Positions 47,610 to 58,718 of a stretch of 64,000 nt of DNA are shown piece after piece. Position numbers and translations under genes: made by a program. The DNA is taken from positions 159,072,471 through 159,136,470 of the forward strand of contig NC_081411.1 of assembly GCF_030272615.1 (NCBI RefSeq), in the 5' to 3' direction. Each line of letters begins with the position of its first letter. Position 1 is the stretch's first letter. Under the pieces are notes generated by a model that saw nothing but the letters and a program-made list of their open reading frames with translations, was not told the origin of the DNA and did not search any database. The stretch comes from Cryptomeria japonica (Eukaryota > Streptophyta > Pinopsida > Cupressales > Cupressaceae).

Positions 47610-48470
47610 TTATATTTTTTCTACCAATAACACCATTCTACAATTCAAACTAGAATCTCCAATTTCAGCACCCAGCTATAGGAAAACAAAAATGAAACAA
47701 TTCATTTTTCTATCTTGCAAATGCCATCAACAACAATCCCTTCCCTAAAAATATGATATAGATGCATCAACGTCAACTTCTTCACATCGAGAACCACACT
47801 CCAATTCATTTAGAACCTTCACTTTGGGTCCCAAGGTATTTTCTTTCTTTCTTCCATTATTTTTATTTCACGGTTTTTGTAATTTCAACCTTCTCCTCTC
47901 TATCTTCCTAATGGGAATTGGATTTATCTATGTAAGAACAACAATATCATATTCATTTTTTCTCCCTTCCAATCATTGGGAAATTTTCTAGAAAATATTT
48001 TTGAAGAGAAATAATATTTTTCCCAAATTACAAATTCCTTGTTCTTCTACTATATCCACTTAGGCTGACCATGACTTTAAAATAGGCTCCCAAAATCAAT
48101 TCAAAATGGATTCTTAAAAGATTTAAATGTTCCTCCTAATTCATGGGTGTGAGATTATGCTAGGCCCACAAATTGTATTCTTAACATAAAATATATAATT
48201 CAATACAAAGTATTTTAACCCCTTTCACTTTCAAAAAATTTGATTTACAAATTAATTTGCTGGAGGAGTTTGAATTATGAAATAAATAGCACCTATAAGA
48301 AAAAAATAAACAAAACTACCACAAAAGAAAAATTAGAGAAATTTTTTTTTTTGGTTGCATAGGATTGTACGTGCATTCAGATGCTCCTGCAACAAACACC
48401 TTGGTAATAAGGAATGTTTCATGATTTGGTGTCATAAAAATTTGAAGATCATGTGCTTGTTATTCTACCA
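47610..48470 (-). other. Internal region of the small element, 3' part
   Basis: This is an AT-rich stretch with no stable frame. On the minus strand, across the chromovirus insertion point, a frame continues for about 40 codons with two stops, which fits former continuity with the gag-like ORF at 56317-58076. 48471-48475 is the TCTAT target site. Confidence 0.45.
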
Positions 48471-48475
48471 TCTAT

Positions 48476-49536
48476 TGTCACAACCCTCCTCTATCACTTT
48501 TTCATTTAAATACAATTCTATTATGTTTTTGGTTAAATTACTTAAAATGATTGAATAAATGCTATAAAAGAATAAAATGAATACACACACACACACTTGG
48601 AGAATATAATTCAAAGGCATTATTTTTATTTATTTATTTTCCACTCCCAATTATGGCACATGTTGTAGGAAGAATAAGAATCTTCTAGATGAATCTCCAC
48701 CACCTTGCATGTAACTCCCCCACTAAGTTTAGTCAATTTGCATGAGTCTAATATTGGAAAAGAATCTCTTTTTTTTAATTAAATTTTCTAGATAGTGGAA
48801 TAGAGGGATTTTTCTTATAAATGATATGCAAGTTTTCAAAAATGGGAGTTGGTTATTCCTTGAAGAAATTCTTTTCTCAAGTAATTGTTTTGGTAGTCAT
48901 ATTTCATTTTGGAGAATAGCTAAGGTTGCTTTGGAGAAATTTTTCCAAGCTTGAAGGATCAAGGGAGACTAATTGAAGGATTCATAGGGGATTCTACATC
49001 AATTGCAAGTATCCAAGTTCTTTTAATTTAATTTTATTTTATTTTGAATCATGCATCTTATTCTTGCTGCGAATTAGATTAGTAAAAATCTTGTTTCAAT
49101 TCCTTGCTGAGAATTAGATTAGATCAATCTTGTTTCAATTCCTTGATGAGAATTAGATCAATTTGTTTCAATTCCTTGCTGAGTATTAGATTAGTAAAAG
49201 AAAAAAAAAAGAATCTTGTTTCAATTCCTTGCTAAGAATTAGATTAGATCAATCTTTATTTCCTCCCTCTAATTCATCTCTCTGGTTTTTCAAATGGAAA
49301 TTTGAATCTCATTCTTTAAATAGATCTCTCTGTGAATATCAGCTGAAATTGGAGAATATATCTCCCTGTAAGTATTAGTTGAATAAGATCTCTCTGTGAA
49401 TATTAGTTGAATAAGATCTCTCTATGAAAATTTAGCTAAATAAAATCCTCCTGTGAATACTGGAAATAAACTCTCCCTCTCTGTAAATATTAAACTCCTA
49501 TTACTGTAAAATCAATCTAAAACAATTGTTTGATTA

Positions 49537-49581
<45 letters not shown>

Positions 49582-49909
49582 TTTATTTCAAATGTTAAAA
49601 TATATTAATGTTGCAAGCAATGGCATGGTCTTCAAAAATCATTCAAATGAGTAACAGAGGCGTGCAGGGGTGGTGGTTATTATACCCACCGGGGGCAGTG
49701 GTATCCCCCACTACCCCTGCGGTCATTGTCACGGCAGTGGCCGCATGGGAGTGGAGGGGCTCGCAGCGTCCCCTCAACCCTGCGGGCCTACGCATGCAGG
49801 ACCACAGGGATGATGGGACCCATGGCCCCCACCCCCCCTATTTGTCATTAAACACACACAAAAAAAAGAATGGTCAATATTGTTGAGTTAATTATGGTGG
49901 GTTATTACA
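48476..49909 (+). repeat. 5' LTR of the chromovirus
   Basis: It starts TGTCACAACCC and ends GGGTTATTACA. Inside are four to five copies of a roughly 37-bp unit around 'ttgtttcaattccttgctga' (49065-49250), several 'gatctctctgtgaatatta' phrases (49320-49440), a (TC)n(TA)n microsatellite (49540-49576) and a GC-rich block (49650-49850). Confidence 0.93.
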
Positions 49910-49911
49910 TG

Positions 49912-49923
49912 TGGTATTAGAGC
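49912..49923 (+). other. Primer binding site of the chromovirus
   Basis: TGGTATTAGAGC lies two bases after the LTR. It is the initiator-Met type with one C-to-T change from TGGTATCAGAGC. Confidence 0.9.
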
Positions 49924-50067
49924 AAAGGTTCAAATCTAGGCCTTGTGCTCACTTAAATTTATACAACTAAGGGAATGTTTTGCAATGGTAGGAATTAAAT
50001 TTAAAAAAAAAAAAAAATCCTAAACCAAGAACTAACTACATAACTTAACTTTCAGGTGAAAACCTAG

Positions 50068-51330
50068 ATGGCTAGAGGAAGAAGAAGAGGAAGAGGAAGA
50101 GGAAGAGGAAGAGGAAGAGGAAGGGGTAATGGAAGATGTACTACCACTAGGAGTCAAAGGGAAGAAAACCATGAGAAAAACCATGAAGAAAACCATGAGG
50201 AAGACCATGAAGGGGATCAACATAACCCAGGAAATAACGAAGATGGGGTCGAGGCTATAATCAACCTTCTAACCGAACAAAGAGATAAAATCAACTTCTT
50301 GGAACAATCAATGCAGGACCTTAGGGAAAGGTAGAATGACTTTGAAAATCAAAGTGGTACCAAAAATGGAAACCCTGGTAGCAATCAAGGGAATATGGTG
50401 GGTAATAGAAAAGAAAATAACATATTGGAACTCTCCAAGGACTTAAAGAAAATCACCCCTCCTAAGTTTGATGGGAGGCAAATTGGTGAAGGAACTGAGA
50501 ATTGGTTAAATGAAATGGCAAAGTATTTTGAACTAAGAGATTTTAGTGAAATGACCAAGGCCTTATGGGGTTCCTATCAACTCATAGGGGAGGCAACTAG
50601 TTGGTGGACCAACACCAAGGAACAAAATGGGTATAGCAGGGATACAGTCACATGGGATCAATTTGTTCACCACTTCCGAGAGAGGTGGCTCCCTCAATTG
50701 TTCTTTGATGAGAAGGTGATAGAATTCCATAATCTACATCAAGGGTCCCTATCAATCCAACAATATTGGGATAAGTTTGCCAAATTGCTTAAGTATGTAC
50801 CTATGTACCAGAAAGATGAAGAAGGCCAAGCAAGGAAGTTCATTTTGGGGCTAAATACCAACATAGGGGTAGAGGTTGACATGCATGGACCCAAAAACAT
50901 GAACAAAGTACTCGAGAAGTCCCTAAGGCAAGAAAGGAAGATTCAAACATTAGCAAGGCAGAACTATAATGGGAACCACTCATTTAAAAGGAAGCAAGAA
51001 TTCAATGGGAATACTAACTTCAACAAAGGTCAAAGGAATAATTCTTCTGAAAGAAGGCCAACCCCTAATCAATATTAGAGGAATGGAAATAATAATAATA
51101 ACCAGGGCAATAATAACAGAGGCAACTATAACAAGAATGACCAGCAGAACTAGGTAACTTATCCACCCAGGGCCAATGAAACAAGGAATAATCCCCCTAG
51201 GAATCAAGGTAGGAGGGGTCCTCTAGGTGGATGCTTCATGTGTGGGGGAACCCACTTTTCTAGAGAATGTCCCAGGATGCAAGTATAGATTAGGGCCAAT
51301 CAACCCCAACAAGGGCCCCAACAAAGGATT
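50068..51330 (+). pseudogene. Chromovirus gag
   Basis: ATG at 50068 follows the leader and gives MARGRRRGRGRGRG, an Arg-Gly repeat encoded by a GGAAGA microsatellite. An acidic His/Asn/Glu repeat follows (EENHEKNHEENHEEDHE), then a short coiled coil. The capsid core runs from KKITPPKFDG through WLNEMAKYFEL, SWWTNTKEQNG and WLPQLFFDEKVIEFHNL. An Asn-rich stretch leads to the zinc knuckle CFMCGGTHFSREC (about 51229-51267). Stops lie at 50332, 51076 and later, all TAG. It would build the particle. Confidence 0.9.
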
Positions 51331-52032
51331 CATCCAACAGTTAGGAACCAAAGAGGAAGATACCAAAATGTTCCCATGGAAACTATAGGTACACTATTTG
51401 AACAACCAATTTCAATTCTAATTGACACTGGGTCATCTGAATGTTTCATCTCACCTTAATTAGTAAGCAAATATGCATTAAAAGTTAATCAAATGGAGTC
51501 ATCATGGACGGTTCAATATGGGGGGATAAGGCAACTAGGGAAGTAAGTAAGTGTTTGCCGAGGGCAAGGGTATAATTTCTTGAGTTTGAAACAAGGGTAG
51601 ATCTCTATGTGGCACCCCTAGGATTATATGATGTAATTATTGGAATGAGTTGGTTAACAGACCATCAAGCTAATGTATATTTCTATAGAAAAGTTGTTGA
51701 ATGTTTGGATGATGGAGGAAAAAGGGTAAAAATCCAAGGAAAGTTTAACCCCATTAGTATAGAAACCATATCAACCATGCAATTAAAGAAGGAAAGAAAG
51801 AGAGGAGGCATAATCTATATGGTTGAAATTGACGAAGGGAAGGAGGAAAATACACCAACCTTTGAAAATACCCCTTTCTTAAAAGAATTCAAGGATGTTT
51901 TTCTAGAAGAATTACCTGGCTTACCCCCTAGTTTTTCCAGAAGAATTACCTGGCTTACCCCCTAAAAGGAAGTTTGACTTTTCTATCGAAGTACTACCGG
52001 GAGCTGAAACAGTATCAAGGGCACCTTACTGA
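51331..52032 (+). pseudogene. Chromovirus protease and linker, with a 34-bp tandem duplication
   Basis: The active site ILIDTGSSECFIS (about 51415) has intact DTG. The frame shifts near 51530. The second half (VAPLGLYDVIIGMSWLTDHQ, 51606-51665) is in the new frame and runs to FLEELPGLPP. A 34-bp segment around 'gaagaattacctggcttacc' is then repeated in tandem (about 51899-51966). Because 34 is not a multiple of three, this duplication alone moves the frame to that of RT. The protease would process the polyprotein. Confidence 0.85.
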
Positions 52033-52800
52033 ATGAACACAACTGAATTACAAGAGCTCAAGATGCAATTAGAGGAACTCTTAGCTAAGGGATTAATAAG
52101 GCCAAGTGTATCACCATGGGGAGTGCTAGTCTTATTCGTTAAGAAGAAGGATGGAACCTTAAGGCTATACATCGACTATAGGATGTTGAACAAGGTCACA
52201 ATAAAGAATAGATATCCCTTACCTCGAATAGAGGATCTTTTTGACCAAATGAAAGGAGCGGCAATTTTCTCAAAGATAGACCTTTGGTCTGGGTACCATC
52301 AACTCAGAATTAAGGAGGAAGACATTCTGAAGACAGCTTTCAGGACTAGATATGGGCATTATGAGTTCATAGTAGTTTCTTTTCGTGTAACCAATGGCCT
52401 AGCCGCATTTATGAACCTAATGAATAGTGTACTCCATGACTACCTAGACAAATTTGTTTTGGTATTTCTGGATGACATATTGATTTACTCTAGGAATGAG
52501 GAGGAACATTTAGTACACCTACAAATTATTTTGCAAAGTTTGAGAGAACATAAGTTATATGGGAAATTGTGAAAATGTGCCTTCTTCGAGGAAAAGATTC
52601 ACTACCTTGGGCATATAATATCAAAGGAAGGAATAGCAGTTGATCCAGATAAGATAAAGGCAATAGTATAATGGTCGATCCCTAAAAATGTTTCAGAGGT
52701 AAGAAGCTTTATGGGGATAGCAGGTTACTATAGGAGGTTTGTAGAAGGATTCTCTAAGATAGCAAACCTCATCACCTCATTACAGAGGTAGGGTAAAAGG
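52033..52800 (+). pseudogene. Chromovirus reverse transcriptase
   Basis: It runs from [20 protein letters not shown] through [40 protein letters not shown] and [15 protein letters not shown]. The catalytic FLDD is at 52465-52476 in [16 protein letters not shown]. After a TGA (52570-52572) the thumb continues KCAFFEEKIHYLGHIIS and [12 protein letters not shown]. There is one further TAA and one TAG. The catalytic residues are intact. Confidence 0.92.
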
Positions 52801-53290
52801 TTTGTGTGGACGGAACAAAGTGATAAGACATTCCAAATCTTGAAGGGAAAACTAACTTCAGCACCCATTCTAAAAGTACTAGATCTGAATGGACACTTCA
52901 TAGTCATAACTAATGCTTCTATTGAAGGTTTAGGGGGAGTACTTGTCCAAGATGAAGGGGTAGTAGCTTACAAAGCCACAAATCTAAAGACTCATGAAAT
53001 TAATTATGCACCCCATGACTTAGAGTTAGCAGCGATTATGCATGCCCTATAGAAATGGAGGCACTTCTTGCTAGGGAAGCCCTTTGAGTTAAAGTCAGAT
53101 AACCAAGGAATACAGTACATCTTTACCCAACCCCACTTAAATGCCAGACAAAGAAGGTGGTTAGAGTTTCTAAGTGAATATGATTTTGAAATTGAATATA
53201 TTAAGGGGAAGGAAAATAGGGTGAAAGATGCTTTGAGTAGGAGGAGACACTTGATGACTATAGTAACATTCAAAACTTCTTTCAAAAAGA
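52801..53290 (+). pseudogene. Chromovirus RNase H
   Basis: APILKVLDLNGHFIVITNAS is the start. The first catalytic residue, normally Asp in the T/V-D-AS motif, is Asn here (AAT at about 52912), a G-to-A type change. The rest is standard: INYAPHDLELAAIMHAL, stop, KWRHFLLGKPF, then ELKSDNQGIQYIFTQP, RQRRWLEFLSEYDFEIEY and KGKENRVKDALSRR. Confidence 0.9.
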
Positions 53291-54366
53291 AAGTAATGGA
53301 TGAGCAGAGTCACAACCCATGGTATGAGCAAGTCAAATTGACATTAGAACATGATCCAACCGATCCTAAGATTGAAGGGTATACATTAGATGAAAATGGG
53401 TTGCTCAAATACAATAATAGAATCTATATTCCTAATTTAGGAGACTTAAGGGAAGTAGTCTTGTCGGAGGCTCACAATGCCCCTTATTCAGGGCACCCAG
53501 GAGTTAACAAACTTTATGCAGATTTAAAGAAGTTATACTTTTGGCAAGGGATGAAGAATGACATATTCAAGTATGTGGCTAAATGTTTGGAGTGTCAAAG
53601 AGTAAAGGCAAAACATAGACATCTAGCTGGATTGTTATAGTTACATGATGTACCTCAACACAAGTGGCAAGTTATTAGCATGGATTTTGTGCAAGGGTTT
53701 CCCATGTCACCTTTTAGGCATGATACAATAATGGTGGTAATTGACAAACTCACTAAGGTGGCACACTTTATACCAGGGAACTTGATGGATGATGCACCTA
53801 CCTTGGCTAGGTGCTTTGTTAAGGAAATATTTAGGTTACATGGAATACTAGAGAAAATCATATTAGATAGAGATGTTAGATTCACTTCAAGGTTTTGGAC
53901 CACCCTTCAATCAGCTCTGGGAACTCAACTAAATTTTAGGACTGCATACCATCCTGAAACCGATGGTCGGACAGAAAGGACAAATTAGATTATGGAAGAC
54001 CTACTTCGCATGTACTGCATGGACCAACAAAAGAAATGGGAAGAGTACCTACCTCTGGTAGAATTTTCTTACAATAATACATATCAAACATCTTTGGGAA
54101 TGGCACCTTTCGAAGCATTGTATGGTAGACCATGTCGAACACCTTTGAGTTGGGATAGTCTTGAAGATAGAGTAATTGTTGGACCAGATATGTTGAAGGA
54201 GATGGAAAGGAAAACTAAGGAAATTAGGCAGAGATTGAAGGAAGCCTCGGATAGGCAGAAGAGTTATGTAGACAAGAACAGGACACCAAGGGAGTTTGAG
54301 GTGGGAGAGAAAGTCTTCCTAATGGTTAGGCCACACGAGTCACATAAGGTTTGGGAAAAAGACTAA
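53291..54366 (+). pseudogene. Chromovirus integrase
   Basis: The zinc-binding module is EAHNAPYSGHPGVNKLY to CLECQRVKAKHR (53467-53616). After a TAG the core has SMDFVQGFPMSPFRHDTI (first Asp), KIILDRDVRFTSRFW (second Asp) and HPETDGRTERTN, stop, IMEDLLRMYC (Glu), so the triad is present. FSYNNTYQTSLGMAPFEALY and YGRPCRTPLSW follow. The frame ends at TAA 54364-54366, where one extra base in an A-run shifts it to the chromodomain frame. Confidence 0.92.
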
Positions 54367-54688
54367 GCTTGCACCTTGTTATGTTGGACCCTTTGAAATA
54401 TTGGGAAGGATTAATCTAGTTACATACCAGTTGGCCTTACCTCCCCAGTTGAGCCAAATCCATGATGTCTTCCATGTATCTCTTCTTAACAAGTATGTAC
54501 CTAATGAGAAACACATTTTGAATTGGGATGCTTTACAGGTCCAGGAAATGGGAGGAATAATGATAGAGCCATTCAAAATCTTGCACCAATGCCAGTTGCG
54601 CAATAGAGAGGTTGATCGATGCAAAGTACAATGGAACCAGTATGATGAAAAGAATGCCACATGGGAAGATACTAAGGAAAGGCAATAG
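54367..54688 (+). pseudogene. Chromovirus integrase tail and chromodomain
   Basis: After the shift it reads [20 protein letters not shown] (GPY/F module), [16 protein letters not shown] and then [20 protein letters not shown] with [17 protein letters not shown]. That is the chromodomain pattern (aromatic cage W, then ATWE). It would direct insertion towards histone-marked heterochromatin, as known for chromoviruses. It stops with TAG at 54686-54688. Confidence 0.85.
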
Positions 54689-54770
54689 TTGTTTCCTTTT
54701 TTGTTTTAATCATGAACTATAGACTCTTTGGATGCATTCAATAAGTGCATCGAGACGATGCACAAGTTAA

Positions 54771-54781
54771 GGGGGGGAGGA
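54771..54781 (+). other. Polypurine tract of the chromovirus
   Basis: GGGGGGGAGGA directly precedes the 3' LTR TG at 54782. Confidence 0.88.
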
Positions 54782-55949
54782 TGTCACAACCCTCCTCTAT
54801 CACTTTTTGATTTAAATACAATTCTATTATGTTTTTGGTTAAATTACTTAAAATGATTGAATAAATGTTACAAAAGAATAAAATGAATACACACACACAC
54901 TTGGCAAATATAATTCAAAGGCATTATTTTTATTTATTTATTTTCCACTCCCAATTATGGTGAATGTTGTAGGAAGAATAAGAAGCTCCTAGATGAATCT
55001 CCACCACCTTGCATGTAACTCCCCCACTAAGTTTAATCAATTTGCATGAGTCCAATATTGGAAAAGAATCTCTTTTTTAAATTAAATTTTCTAGATAGTG
55101 GAATAGGGGGATTTTTCTTATAAATGATATGCAAGTTTTCAAAAATGGGAGTTGGTTATTCCTTGAAGAAATTCTTTTCTCAAGTAATTGTTTTGGTAGT
55201 CAAATTTCATTTTGGAGAATAGCTAAGGTTTCTTTGGAGAAATTTTTCCAAGCTTGAAGGATCAAGGGAGGCTAATTGAAGGATTCATAGGGGATTCTAC
55301 ATCAATTGCAAGTATCCAGGTTCTTTTAATTTAGTTTTATTTTATTTTGAATCATGCATCTTATTCTTACTGTGAATTAGATTAGTAAAAATATTGTTTC
55401 AATTCCTTGTTGAGAATTAGATTAGATCAATCATGTTTCAATTCCTTGATGAGAATTAGATCAATTTGTTTCAATTCCTTGCTAAGTATTAGATTAGTAA
55501 AAGAAAAAAAAAAGAATCTTGTTTCAATTCCTTGCTAAGAATTAGATTAGATAAATCTTTATTTCCTCCCTCTAATTCATCTCTCTGGTTTTTCGAATGG
55601 AAATTTGAATCTCATTCTTTAAATAGATCTCTCTGTGAATAATTGTTGAAACAAACTCTCTCTACGAATATCAGCTGAAATTGGAGAATATATCTCCCTG
55701 TGAGTATTAGTTGAATAAGATCTCTCTATGGATATTAGTTGAATAAGATCTCTCTGTGAAAATTTAGCTGAATAAAATCCTCCTATGAATACTGGAAATA
55801 AACTCTCCCTCTTTGTAAATATTAACCTCCTGTTACTATAAAATCAATCTAAAAGAATTGTTTGATTATCTATTTTATTCATGTTCTTATTTTCATAAAT
55901 AAATTCTCTGTTTGTTTATATATATCATTAAGTAATTGGGAATGTAAAA

Positions 55950-55986
<37 letters not shown>

Positions 55987-56311
55987 ATTTCAAATGTTAA
56001 AATATATTAATGTTGCAAGCAATGGCACAGTCTTTGAAAATCATTCGAATGAATAACAGAGGCATGCAGGGTGGTGGTTATTGTACCTGTTGGGGTTAGT
56101 GGTACCCCCCACTACCCCTGCGGTCACTATCATGGTAGTGGCCGCAGGGGAGTGGAGGGGCCCACGGCATCCCCTCAACCCTACGGGCCTACGCATGTAG
56201 GGCCACAGGGGTGATGGGACCCATGGCCCTCACCCCCTCCTATTTATCATTAAACACACACACAAAAAAGAATGGTCAATTTTGTTGAGTTAATTATGGT
56301 GGGTTATTACA
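54782..56311 (+). repeat. 3' LTR of the chromovirus
   Basis: It starts TGTCACAACCC and ends GGGTTATTACA, followed by TCTAT (56312-56316). It is about 96 bp longer than the 5' LTR, mainly through an extra stretch around 55865-55945 and a longer (TA)n run (55954-55982). In the GC-rich block (56065-56250) most differences from the 5' LTR are C/T or G/A. Confidence 0.93.
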
Positions 56312-56316
56312 TCTAT

Positions 56317-58076
56317 CCTCCTTATCCATGCGTTTCTTATTCTTCACTCTAATTTGAACTCTTATTTTTCTTCTTTCTTTAATATTTTCTCTCTTTCCTC
56401 TTCTCATAAATTTCTTCTTGTTGCAAATTAAATTCTTTCTTGGATCATATACACATTCTACTTCATCATCTCCAACACCTTGTTGCAAATCAACTTGTAA
56501 CCTTTGAGTGTTGGTGTTAACTAGTCCTCTTTATTCACTTTTCACAATTTCACCCACACAAAAATTAGCCTCATTGTCAACATTTACAAATTTTGAAAAA
56601 GTAACATTTTCCCTTAATACCTCTTGTTTCTCTATTTTTGCAAAATATTTTCCAATTTTCTCATATCCACCAAAATCATTCATATGCAACTCAAATTCAT
56701 GAAAAAATTCACAAAATTCAGATTTTACCACTTCACTCTTTGTTGCAATGTGTAGTTACATATCATTTTCTTCATCTTTTGGTACTATACCTTAACTCTT
56801 CTCATTTTCCATCTTCCCCCCCATGTTCTACTTTGCACTATTGTCCCAAACTTGCCACTTTGTGTATGTTCTTCATAGAACCAAACTTAGTTACAAATTC
56901 ACTATTATCCATTCTTGCAACTTCATTATCATCGACTACATCATCGCTATTATTTTCACACATCTTCATACCCATAAATACATTCACTTCTTTTTCATTT
57001 GACTTATTTTCAAGTTAATATTCACAAATATCAGGAAAACAACTCCTTACTTGCAAACGTCTTGCCTCTCTTTTGTTGCAACCTTCTCTTCTTTATGGTT
57101 ATCCATTGCAATCTTGTTGTTTTATTTTTCTACCATCTCTCTTGCACTAAAATGTATAATTTTTCAACATCATTATGTCCTTCCAAGGACCAACTACTGC
57201 CCCAAATTCACAATTGCTTGCTTCAACATATTTCTTCATCTTTTCTACATGGAAATCAATATCAAGGTTATCTTTTCAAAACTCATAAAAAATGAGGTAA
57301 TAACTCTACTTTTGCTATTACAAATTCTTTTTATATACTTGAAACTTCCTTGTACTCCACTTTTATACCTTTAATAGGACACATAGCAGTTGCTACTTCT
57401 TTCTTTTCCTCAATTTTTACTTATCCTCTTACATGAGGATCCATCCTTTTCCAAAGTAACATGTATGGCACTCTATTGTATCTTCTCTTCTACATGCATT
57501 CAAAGTAATGAACATAGAACATAAAAAAATGGATTCATCCTTTTCCATCTTCATTTCCTCTATCACCTCTTTTTAAAACACATTTTTTGTCTTATTCGTC
57601 TCCTCTTTCTTTCTCCATTCTTTCTTTATGCTTCTCTTCTTTTCTAACTTTCCTTCAACTAAAATTGAGTGGGCTTCTTCCACATATTTTTCCTCTCATA
57701 ACCTCCCCATCAAAGGGTTATAGTAATGTATTTTCTCATATTTCTTCTTTCTGCCCTCTTCACCCAATCTCTCTATTTCATGAGAGATATCTAGTTCTTC
57801 TTCCTTTTTTGGTTAACATTCCACCCTCTCATCATGTATTTCAATATTGCACCTTTCATTAGCCACCATACCTTTTTCATGTAATATGTGTTCATGATTT
57901 ATTTTGGCCTCTTCAATTTCTTTTCTTTGCTCCATCTCTATGACATCCAATCTAGCCTTGATCTTTTTTAATTATTCAATAACAGGATTTGTAGACCTCT
58001 TGCCTTGTCATTCTTTCCAAGGTAAAATTATCTTAGGTATTCTAATGATCCATCATATCCTCTTCTTTGAGGACAT
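56317..58076 (-). pseudogene. Charged gag-like ORF of the small element
   Basis: The first in-frame ATG on the minus strand is at 58076 (MSSKKRI then TGA). The frame reads KRSTNPVIE, stop, LKKIKARLDVIEMEQRKEIE and then long Lys/Glu-rich helical stretches (RLGEEGRKKKYEKIHYYNPL, EEAHSILVEGKLEKKRS). A later part in another frame has HMNDFGGYEKIGKYFAKIEK and CNKKKFMRRGKRENIKERRK up to the chromovirus edge. It is rich in coiled coil and basic residues, with no zinc knuckle and no protease. About eight stops and at least one frameshift occur. Its position after the primer binding site argues for a gag-like role (inference). Confidence 0.5.
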
Positions 58077-58432
58077 CTTTATAGACTCATAAGTTCCTCT
58101 ATAGTTATAAGTCCTTGCAACTACCTCTTTCACTTTGAGATATCAACCCTCTATAGTCATAGGGATGTCTTTCACCTATAATAAAACATATTCAACAATT
58201 ATCCTTTACCCAAGAATTAATCTCAAAGTTGCAATCTAAGACCTTCTCTAACCACCTTCAACTATGAAGGAAGTTATCACACCTTCTATTCAACTTTATC
58301 CTTGTTGGAGTATAACCCTCAAATCTGAAACACTTTTCCTCACACACATTACAAAACAATATCATCGCATCCATATCTAGGAAACAAAATATACACACAT
58401 TTGCATTTCAATATAGCCCATCAAAACCTCCA

Positions 58433-58444
58433 ACTCTAATATCA
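58433..58444 (-). other. Primer binding site of the small element
   Basis: On the minus strand, two bases after the LTR, it reads TGATATTAGAGT. It differs from TGGTATCAGAGC at three places, all G-to-A or C-to-T. A second copy lies in the tandem duplicate (about 59784-59795). Confidence 0.65.
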
Positions 58445-58446
58445 TT

Positions 58447-58718
58447 TGATGTAAATCGAAGACCAAGGCTCCAAAAAGGAGCGTTGATCTTCACAACCAC
58501 TACACAAATCCCTCAAATTTTCAAACAAAATGAGCATCTAAAAGTAATGAAATGAACCTATAATGAAATTAAAATAATTTCATTCAAATTCTAAATATGC
58601 GTACAGAAACTTGTGATAGACCACTATTTGAAATTTAATTTGAACCTACAAATGAAAGGATCTTATAAACATTTTTACAATGAAGCCTCCCATATTCATC
58701 TAAAATTAACCATGCTCA
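58447..58718 (-). repeat. 5' LTR of the small element (272 bp)
   Basis: The plus strand starts TGATGTAAATC and ends CCATGCTCA. The right boundary is set by the point where similarity to 47354-47609 stops. Confidence 0.7.

Larger units (their letters stand above)
48476..56311 (+). mobile_element. Full-length chromovirus (Ty3/gypsy with chromodomain, Tekay/Del-like)
   Basis: The LTRs at 48476-49909 and 54782-56311 are about 95% identical in the parts compared, with TSD TCTAT on both sides (48471-48475 and 56312-56316). The order is gag, protease, RT, RNase H, integrase, chromodomain. Three frame breaks (near 51530, at a 34-bp duplication near 51900, and at a single-base gain near 54358) and about a dozen stops inactivate it. 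RT and integrase motifs resemble the Tekay/Del lineage (by eye). Confidence 0.95.
47354..58718 (-). mobile_element. Small, apparently non-autonomous LTR element, split by the chromovirus
   Basis: A 272-bp repeat at 58447-58718 (TG...CA) recurs at 47354-47609. In the minus direction the right copy is followed by an initiator-Met-like primer binding site and a charged, gag-like ORF. Removing the 7.8-kb chromovirus (48476-56311 plus one TSD) leaves an element of about 3.5 kb with no trace of RT, RNase H or integrase. This fits a LARD/TR-GAG type of non-autonomous retrotransposon (inference). The 3' LTR lacks its first 20 bp, where a GA microsatellite now lies, so no TSD can be shown. Confidence 0.6.

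Noticed and set aside
50032-50223. Ser-rich minus-strand frame opposite the chromovirus gag start
   Set aside because: It is the shadow of the Arg-Gly repeat (GGAAGA)n in gag.
52612-53052. Programmed frameshift or readthrough in the chromovirus
   Set aside because: The frame breaks coincide with a 34-bp duplication and an extra base in an A-run, and stops are scattered, so ordinary decay explains them.
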